Shown here in pieces: positions 42,004-47,325 of a stretch of DNA of 47,325 nt. This stretch comes from Paenibacillus xylaniclasticus (GTDB lineage: Bacteria; Bacillota; Bacilli; Paenibacillales; Paenibacillaceae). A program made the translations under genes and the position numbers. The notes beneath the pieces are model-generated. The model was not told where the DNA came from. It saw only the letters and a list, made by a program, of their open reading frames with translations, and did not search any database. The stretch's first letter is position 1; every line of letters starts with the position of its first letter. The stretch is taken from NCBI RefSeq assembly GCF_004001065.1, contig NZ_BIML01000033.1:1-47325 (forward strand). Reading direction: 5' to 3'.

Positions 42004-43249
42004 GAGGTAACCTCCTTACGATTTCGGGTGCCTCCATTGTCTCACTTAACTCCGACCGCTTGAAGGTGGGGACAGTTTGACGCTTACGCTTTAAGGTCTT
42101 GTGCAAAAGATAATAAACTGCCAGCCCTAACCCGAATGCCCAGAGAAACACCACGCCCGCACCCATTGCCTGCACCCCGAGCTGCTCAAGGCGGGAACCT
42201 GCGGTCAGAGAAGCGGAATTACCGAACAGCGCCACAGCCAGCGTGCCCCATACCCCGCACACACCGTGGACGGCAACGGCGCCAACAACATCGTCCACCT
42301 TCAGTTTGCTTTCGATCCATCGCATGGCGATAACGACCACGACACCTGCAATTGCACCGACTAGCAGGGCCCCGGACGGCGAGATCATATGGCAGCCTGC
42401 CGTAATCGAAACAAGTCCAGCGATGACGCCGTTCAATATATATTCCGGACCCGGCAGGCGATCGGCAAACCAACTTACGAGCATCGCAACGAATCCGCCG
42501 GCTGCCGCGGCCAGACATGTGTTCAGGCCAATCAAGGCGATATCCGTATCGACTGTGCCGAGCGATCCGGCATTAAACCCGATCCATCCGAACCACAGAA
42601 TGAATACACCCATCGAGGCAAGAATCAGGTTAGAAGCCGGGAATCGGTTCGGCCTGCCTTCTGCGTCGTATTTTCCTAGACGGGGACCGACGACGATCGC
42701 AGCGGCCAGCGCTACCCAACCGCCCACGGAATGTACGACAGTCGAACCGGCAAAATCGATAAATCCCAGCTCAGCAAGCCAACCCTGTTGATCCGTATGG
42801 AACAACCCGCCCCATGCCCAATGGCCGGAAACCGGGTAAATGAGCACCGTTACAATCGCCGTTCCTACCAAATAGGTCACAAACCGAGCCCGTTCAGCGA
42901 TCGCCCCAGAAACAATCGTCGCCGCCGTTCCGGCAAACGCGGTCTGAAACAGCAAGAACGCCCAATGCCACGGATCTTCACCCATTCCGTTGAAAAAAAA
43001 TTCACCCCATCCGAACCATCCGTGTTCGGATATGCCAAACATCAAGGGAAAGCCAATTAGGGGGAACAAAATCATCGTAATCATGATATCAGCCACATTT
43101 TTCATGGCGACACTTATGGAATGCTTGGCACGGGTAAATCCAGCTTCCAACAGAGTAAATCCTGCCTGCATAAAAAAAACCAGCGCTGTCGCCAGTAACA
43201 ACCAAAGAAAATCCAGCCCTATCTGCAAACTAACCGTAGACGTTTCCAT
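41990..43249 (-). CDS. amt: Ammonium transporter Amt, truncated with an IS66-derived tail
   Basis: The 419-residue product contains the full eleven-helix Amt channel: FFMQAGFTLLEAGFTRAKHS, the first pore His in GSTVVHSVGGW, WFGWIGFNAGSL, and the second pore His in AVHGVCGVWGT. ATG 43249 follows GGAGG; an upstream in-frame ATG lacks a site. After HKTLK the frame enters IS66 and adds 32 foreign residues (RKRQTVPTFKR...PHDST) in place of the conserved regulatory tail and the fused signalling domain. Because the Amt C-terminal tail is needed for allosteric coupling in trimers, transport activity may be altered. A GlnR/TnrA box upstream implies induction under nitrogen limitation. Confidence 0.88.
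   Translation of the reverse strand: METSTVSLQIGLDFLWLLLATALVFFMQAGFTLLEAGFTRAKHSISVAMKNVADIMITMILFPLIGFPLMFGISEHGWFGWGEFFFNGMGEDPWHWAFLLFQTAFAGTAATIVSGAIAERARFVTYLVGTAIVTVLIYPVSGHWAWGGLFHTDQQGWLAELGFIDFAGSTVVHSVGGWVALAAAIVVGPRLGKYDAEGRPNRFPASNLILASMGVFILWFGWIGFNAGSLGTVDTDIALIGLNTCLAAAAGGFVAMLVSWFADRLPGPEYILNGVIAGLVSITAGCHMISPSGALLVGAIAGVVVVIAMRWIESKLKVDDVVGAVAVHGVCGVWGTLAVALFGNSASLTAGSRLEQLGVQAMGAGVVFLWAFGLGLAVYYLLHKTLKRKRQTVPTFKRSELSETMEAPEIVRRLPHDST
42088..42095. repeat. IS66 target-site duplication, right copy
   Basis: GCTTTAAG, exact copy of 39639-39646. Confidence 0.92.
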
Positions 43250-43339
43250 AGAAGCCTCCGAACTTTGCGATATATTTCCTGACATTAAAGGAGCATAAAC
43301 AAAACAATCCAATGATATCACTCGAAAATCTGAGTTACA

Positions 43340-43356
43340 TGTCACATAATATAACA
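43340..43356. promoter_or_regulatory. GlnR/TnrA nitrogen box upstream of the Amt-MCP gene
   Basis: TGTCACATAATATAACA matches TGTNA-N7-TNACA at all fixed bases. A possible -10 (TATCAT, 43312-43317 on the minus strand) places the box centre about 40-45 bp upstream of transcription start, near the activating position used by TnrA. Confidence 0.75.
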
Positions 43357-43452
43357 TAAATATAGAGGAAAATCTATAAATGCTTATTCCTCAGCTTTAC
43401 AATGTCAAACATCTTAAACATTTTTCATTCGCAGGATTACGATCAACTTCAG

Positions 43453-44377
43453 TCAATGGCTGGCGCATGTCCCTTTATGGTCAAAAAAAAAAGAAGCGAG
43501 CCTTTTCCCGCTTCGCTGCATTATGCGCCAATATTCCTCAGCTATTAGTCTTAAATGTTCTGGTGCAAACCAATTAATAAATTCAATCGCTTCGTCAATG
43601 TTGGATGCAGCAACGATTGCTCCCTTACCATTAGAACCGAAGACATTTAATAAGTATTGTCTCCGTTTCTCTTCGACCTCATCTATACATTTCCAAAGAT
43701 GGGTTTCTACTTTATGGGCAAGGTTTATCGATGTGGTAACCAGAATAGAAGAAGAATCGGGGCCATGCTCCCCTTCATTAATTAACTCATAAGCTATTTT
43801 TAACGGATCGGCCGATTCATCTGCGAATATAATACATTCGGTCGGTCCGATGCCTAACACACTCTTTCTGCCGTATGTCATGGCCACACTCATTGCCGCC
43901 GCAATCCCGCCTGGTCCTGGTCCATAAATCCCATCAACTTCTGGAATGGAACTCGTACCTTGTGCAAACCCAGCAATTATAGATACTCCGTTGCCGATCA
44001 CAAATTGATCCGCTCCCGCAAGCTTTGCCACTGCTACCGGTCCTTGGTCTCCAAGTCCATTGGTTAACAAACATAGCCAAATTAGCGTCTCGCACATTAT
44101 TAATTGCTTGTTCTATAGCTGAGCGTAATGTGGGCGACAGCATGGATACACATTCTTCAACATAATCATTTGAAAGAACCAGTTCATTCAAATCAACTCC
44201 ATCATACTTCGTTGTCATACTTCTAATTCCCTCATCCCCCTTATTGGCCACCTCATCGAAAATGGTCAAAACTCCATTCAGTACCTCTCTGTTGAATAAC
44301 GTTTTATGGGTTTTGAAACTCTCTGTAAGTCGTTCATTCTGTTCAGGGATCTTGAATATAAGGCTTGAATTTTGCAT
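43453..44377 (-). pseudogene. Histidinol-dehydrogenase-like gene, broken by an internal deletion and frameshift
   Basis: ATG 44377 opens a frame with HisD-like N-terminal helices (FNREVLNGVLTIFDEVANKGDEGIRSMTTKYDGVDL) up to NNVRDAN. The NAD-binding region is then missing, and in another frame the family resumes: GDQGPVAVAKLAGADQFVIG, GTSSIPEVDGIYGPGPGGIA, IGPTECIIFADESADP, INEGEHGPDSSSILVT and NWFAPEHLRLIAEEYW. About 80 residues are lost at the junction near 44080, and the C-terminal domain is also cut off and replaced by a terminator-like hairpin. The motif variants (QFVIGNG, GPGPGGIAAAM) point to the non-histidine HisD-like subgroup of alcohol dehydrogenases. The gene is non-functional. Confidence 0.78.
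43483..43514 (-). terminator. Terminator-like hairpin at the cut 3' end of the HisD-like gene
   Basis: On the minus strand GAAGCG pairs with CGCTTC, followed by ten T residues. It is inside the surviving open frame, consistent with a deletion that joined the gene to a terminator. Confidence 0.6.
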
Positions 44378-44401
44378 TTTTCTCTACCTTAAACAAAGAG
44401 C

Positions 44402-44503
44402 CATGTAGGATAAAAAATACCTACATGACTCTTATGCTTCAAGTCCGTAGGTATAACGCCAATAAGCGTTTGTACCTACGGAAAAATTCCGTCATACAAA
44501 CGC
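44402..44503 (-). other. Leader region with three strong, partly mutually exclusive hairpins
   Basis: Upstream of the HisD-like start lie three stems. TCCGTAGGTA (44444-44453) pairs with TACCTACGGA (44473-44482), with an inner AACGC/GCGTT. GCGTTTGTA (44466-44474) pairs with TACAAACGC (44495-44503), with an inner CGGAA/TTCCG. CATGTAGG (44402-44409) pairs with CCTACATG (44420-44427) and is flanked by CTCTT. The first two share bases 44466-44482 and cannot form together, which is the layout of an attenuator or riboswitch-like switch. I could not match a known riboswitch class. 44504-44831 shows no gene. Confidence 0.45.
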
Positions 44504-44831
44504 CTAACTATGATGATGGTTATAGGATTGTGTTAATACAAGTATACAACGGTTCATTTGAGATATCCTCCTCAACCATACTTGGACATATTATATATTG
44601 TAATCCACTATTTGTGAAAAGTTCCTGTTATTTGACGAACAAGTTGTCGAACGAATCTAAGAATTAAGTAATGCTGCTCCACCCTCCCCTGCAGGAACGC
44701 TGTATCCACTCAACCAAGGTGAATTTTCGTACTAAGAAAAGAAGTATCGCAGTGAACTACTATTGATATAGGAGAGGGAATGTGTCTGGAGAAATTAATG
44801 TACCAACACTGTGTGTAACGCTGTTTTCATT

Positions 44832-45926
44832 TTATATTGCTATAGATTTTTTCGCAGCCTTTAGAAGCATATTCACAATTTGAAGCATTAGCCTTATCCC
44901 TTTGGGACCGTATCCAAACTGGTTCAACGTCCCGATCAGATAAGCATCCGTTGCAGGATGGTAGAACATAAACGAACCGGTAGAGCCAGCATTGCCCCAA
45001 GAGTTATATTTTGCTGGCATTAACACAGGAACTGTTTTTATATTCATTACTCCGTAGCCGTAATCAATTCCTACAAAGAATTTCCCACAGTCGGCTTTCA
45101 TTTGTTCAATCGTTTCTTTCTTTAAAATCTGATCATTTACGAGGGCTTTCATAAACTTTAACAAATCATTAGTAGTGGATACGACTCCGCCGCCAGCATG
45201 CAAGATGTCCAGACTCTTGTTATTCGTGACGTCCGTGTTACGTATGTATAACTTTGCAACCTCGTATGGACTAGCTTCTACAGGTGCAGTACGAGAGAAA
45301 TGGGAATGCTTCATCTCTAGTGGTTCAAAAATATTTGTTCTTAGCACTTCATGGAATGGTAACCCTGTGATTTTCTCTATAATGAACCCTAATAGATGAT
45401 ATCCTGTATCCGAATAATGAAATCCTTTACCTGGCGGGAAGTGATTCTTCATATTCTCCTTCGCCCAATGAATCACTTTAAGCGGGGTCCATGCTCGATT
45501 CGGTTCATCAACTAGCAAGTCAGGCATTGATTTTCCCTTAACTGGCTGATCCTCAAAGAAATCATGTAATCCAGAGGTATGATTTAGTAAATGTTTAATC
45601 TCGATCTCGTTCGTATAATCTTTCCCCTTGTAAATATGCAGATCCTTTAATAGATCTTCCTCTAAATACTGTGAAATTTTATCCTCATAAGAGCAAAGCC
45701 CTTGTTCAACTAACTGTCCAACAAGAACAGCCGCGAAGAGTTTACTAACACTGGCGATATAATATGGTTGTTGTGCGTGTATAGATTCTTCCCCAGCGGC
45801 GATATTAATATCTATGCCGTGTTTTTCTGAATGTACATGTAATAATGCATGATGTACTTTAGGGTCCTTGTCTACTTTCTCATTAAAGAATTGCTCGATT
45901 TGCCTTTGTACCTGTGCCTTCTCCAT
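44832..45926 (-). CDS. Serine hydrolase, class C beta-lactamase/DD-peptidase family
   Basis: The 364-residue enzyme has the SxxK motif S59-V-S-K62 in YYIASVSKLFAA, the second motif YSD (Tyr171, in FHYSDTGYHLLG, with Asp where YSN is usual), and a third HAG motif (LHAGGGVVST). No signal peptide is present, so it is cytoplasmic. Relatives include esterases, D-aminopeptidases and transpeptidase-like hydrolases, rarely true beta-lactamases. ATG 45926 lies 8 bp after AAGGAG; the ATG at 45932 is too close. It follows a TetR gene by 29 bp, so the pair forms one transcript. Confidence 0.83.
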   Translation of the reverse strand: MEKAQVQRQIEQFFNEKVDKDPKVHHALLHVHSEKHGIDINIAAGEESIHAQQPYYIASVSKLFAAVLVGQLVEQGLCSYEDKISQYLEEDLLKDLHIYKGKDYTNEIEIKHLLNHTSGLHDFFEDQPVKGKSMPDLLVDEPNRAWTPLKVIHWAKENMKNHFPPGKGFHYSDTGYHLLGFIIEKITGLPFHEVLRTNIFEPLEMKHSHFSRTAPVEASPYEVAKLYIRNTDVTNNKSLDILHAGGGVVSTTNDLLKFMKALVNDQILKKETIEQMKADCGKFFVGIDYGYGVMNIKTVPVLMPAKYNSWGNAGSTGSFMFYHPATDAYLIGTLNQFGYGPKGIRLMLQIVNMLLKAAKKSIAI

Positions 45927-45955
45927 TATCATAACTCCTTATAATATTTCAAATT

Positions 45956-46525
45956 TTATTGTTCTGCACGACGTTTGGCTGCGCTGATTACATCTTCTGC
46001 GGCGCTGCTCATTAATTGAATCATCTGTTCCTCTGTAAAACTCTCTGGCAGCAGTTCATTCGCCACCATAACGCTCATCCCAACCTGAAAGGTTTTCATC
46101 TTTAGAAAGATGACAAGCAATTCATTATCAGACAATCCATGAAGAGTAGAATCCATTCTCATCATCTTAATGAAGCCTTGCGTCTCTTCGTCATTGTGCT
46201 TCGCATGATCGTTCTTCTTCATCACAAGCTCGCGAAACAGCACGGGATACTCTCTTGCAAATCGAATGCTGGCCACACCGATATCATAGAACGGCTTCCC
46301 TGAGTTTTGCTCCTTCAAAATCTGTCTGCTAATCTCGAAGGTTTTCTTGTACACCTCTTCGACTAGCTCTCCGGCCTCTTTGAAATTGACATAAATCGGG
46401 GCAATCGAGCTCCCTAGCTGATCGGCTACCTTGCGGATGGTTATGGCATCTACTCCTTCTGTCCTAGCAATTTCGAACGCCGCGTCAATGATCTGTTCTT
46501 TCGTAAACTTATTTTTTGGTGCCAA
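45956..46525 (-). CDS. TetR-family transcriptional regulator
   Basis: The 189-residue protein has an N-terminal TetR HTH (FTKEQIIDAAFEIARTEGVDAITIRKVADQLGSSIAPIYVNFKEAGEL, about residues 7-54) and a helical C-terminal domain. The start is TTG 46525 behind GGAGG. It is first in a two-gene unit with the serine hydrolase and probably represses it. A dyad in the promoter region (46556-46571) is the likely operator. The ligand is unknown. Confidence 0.86.
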   Translation of the reverse strand: MAPKNKFTKEQIIDAAFEIARTEGVDAITIRKVADQLGSSIAPIYVNFKEAGELVEEVYKKTFEISRQILKEQNSGKPFYDIGVASIRFAREYPVLFRELVMKKNDHAKHNDEETQGFIKMMRMDSTLHGLSDNELLVIFLKMKTFQVGMSVMVANELLPESFTEEQMIQLMSSAAEDVISAAKRRAEQ

Positions 46526-46555
46526 CCTCTTTAACCTCCAAATGAACGATCAATA

Positions 46556-46571
46556 TATATCAATCGATATA
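46556..46571. promoter_or_regulatory. Candidate TetR operator
   Basis: TATATC-AATC-GATATA, two exact 6-bp arms, located just downstream of the predicted start point and upstream of the TetR gene. The position suits autorepression. Confidence 0.45.
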
Positions 46572-46591
46572 AATCATATGTTATGTATCAA

Positions 46592-46621
46592 ATATTACAT
46601 ATTGCTGGTTTCGTTTGTCAA
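46592..46621 (-). promoter_or_regulatory. Promoter of the TetR/serine-hydrolase unit
   Basis: On the minus strand TTGACA (46616-46621), an 18-bp spacer and TAATAT (46592-46597). It lies right next to the truncated IS256 sequence. Confidence 0.6.
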
Positions 46622-46640
46622 CACCTTTTTTGTGAATTTT

Positions 46641-47325
46641 TTGGTTTATGTGAGAAAGGGTGCCATTGTCAACAAAGCAGCGTACATGGTGATCGGCATT
46701 GATCTGGATGGAAATAAGGACGTACTGGGCATGTGGATCGGTGAGAACGAGTCCTCGAAGTTCTGGCTTAGCGTATTGAACGAGCTCAAGAATCGCGGCG
46801 TACAGGACATCCTCATCATCTGTGTTGACAACCTGAAAGGCTTCTCAGAGGCCATTCATGCTTGCTATCCGCAAACCGAGATTCAGAAATGCATCATTCA
46901 TCAGATCCGCAACTCCACCCGTTATGTTTCCTATAAGGATCTAAAGAAAGTAACCGCTGACCTTAAACCGATCTATAAAGCTTCAACCGAAGAAGCGGCG
47001 CGAATCGAGCTGGATCGATTTGAGGAACTATGGGGCACAAAGTATCCGCTCATTGTACGATCGTGGCGCAACAATTGGGACGAGCTCGCAACCTTCTTCA
47101 AATACCAGCCCGAGATCCGAAAGCTCATCTATACGACCAATATAATCGAGAGCTATCATCGGCAACTCCGCAAAGTCACAAAGGGAAAGAGCATCTTCCC
47201 ATCCGATGAAGCCCTCCTCAAAATGCTCTACCTCGCTACGATGGACGTTGTACGAAAATGGACGGGGCGAGTACAAAACTGGGGACAAATGCTGCTGCAA
47301 TTCTCTGTCTTTTTCCCGGATCGGG
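46641..47325 (+). pseudogene. IS256-family (mutator) transposase, 5'-truncated and cut by the window edge
   Basis: The frame reads VRKGAIVNKAAYMVIGIDLDGNKDVLGMWIGENESSKFWL (first catalytic Asp in GIDLDG), ICVDNLKGFSEAI (second Asp in VDNLKG), CIIHQIRNSTRYV, and LIYTTNIIESYHRQLRKVTKGK with the catalytic Glu, then the family end QNWGQMLLQFSVFFPDR, where the window stops. About the first 170 residues of a normal ~400-residue transposase are missing. Upstream is the TetR promoter region, so the 5' end was lost. It is non-functional unless complemented. Confidence 0.88.

Larger units (their letters stand above)
39647..42087 (-). mobile_element. Complete IS66-family element, 2441 bp
   Basis: The terminal inverted repeats begin GTAAGCGT (GTAAGCGTAAAATAGTCCCC at the left; GTAAGCGTCAAACTGTCCCC on the reverse strand at the right). 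A perfect 8-bp duplication flanks the element. It carries tnpA, tnpB and tnpC in the standard order on the minus strand, all apparently intact. The perfect duplication and intact genes indicate a recent insertion. Confidence 0.95.
38491..43249 (-). pseudogene. Ammonium transporter-MCP fusion gene interrupted by IS66
   Basis: Removing the IS66 element (39647-42087) and one copy of the 8-bp duplication leaves 2310 bp, exactly 770 codons, with one uninterrupted frame from ATG 43249 to TGA 38491. Across the junction it reads LLHKTLK-LRVSREDEQVGLNISEHG, and the second part is the normal cytoplasmic C-terminal tail of Amt transporters (LRVS..EE..GLDxxEHG). The ancestral 769-residue protein was an eleven-helix Amt channel joined through its C-terminal tail and a HAMP-like region to a methyl-accepting chemotaxis signalling domain. 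It would have sensed or transported ammonium and signalled to CheA. A GlnR/TnrA box lies 91 bp upstream. The separate halves are listed below. Confidence 0.85.

Overview
The window looks like chromosome of a low-to-mid GC, endospore-forming Firmicute, most likely a Paenibacillus or a close relative. The reasons are strong GGAGG ribosome-binding sites, frequent TTG/GTG starts, TnrA/GlnR-type nitrogen boxes, a Fur box, WXG/CdiA-CT type toxin remnants and Gram-positive lipoprotein signals. No rRNA, tRNA or CRISPR array was seen. Gene content alternates between intact operons and decayed mobile-element regions.

Left end (1-4.2 kb): remains of a polymorphic-toxin locus. There is an immunity gene running off the left edge, a ribonuclease-toxin C-terminus split by a complete IS3-family element (441-1711), a stray TetR C-terminal fragment, a surface carbohydrate-binding lipoprotein, a degenerate immunity-like gene and a WXG-like gene with an in-frame stop. 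A soluble chemotaxis-type transducer follows.

5.4-18.8 kb: a nine-gene minus-strand operon, probably for uptake and breakdown of a cyclic amide, imide or hydantoin-like nitrogen source. In transcription order it encodes a sugar-type ABC ATPase, binding lipoprotein, old-yellow-enzyme reductase, ABC permease, ATP-dependent hydantoinase subunits A and B, an amidase-signature amidase, an EamA exporter and an N-carbamoylsarcosine-amidase-like cysteine hydrolase. Its promoter (-35 TTGACT, 17 bp, -10 TAAAAT) is flanked by two perfect TGTNA-N7-TNACA boxes, so the operon is probably under GlnR/TnrA nitrogen control. A TetR gene with its own terminator lies upstream.

19-36 kb: an epimerase; a Fur-box-controlled plus-strand siderophore importer operon (binding protein, two permeases, ATPase, FNR-like reductase); a secreted BNR-repeat protein; a nuclease-helicase of the DUF2075 type; a membrane chemoreceptor; a five-gene ABC exporter plus two-component operon; and a YkgJ-type cysteine-cluster protein.

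36-47.3 kb: a glycosyltransferase, then an accessory stretch with IS4- and IS3-type transposase remnants and a decayed small gene that keeps a strong promoter. The most striking locus is here. A complete IS66 element (39647-42087) with a perfect 8-bp target duplication splits what was one in-frame gene encoding an ammonium transporter fused to a methyl-accepting chemotaxis signalling domain. A perfect GlnR/TnrA box lies upstream. After it come a decayed histidinol-dehydrogenase-like gene with a leader of overlapping hairpins, a TetR/serine-hydrolase operon, and the 3' part of an IS256-family transposase at the right edge.
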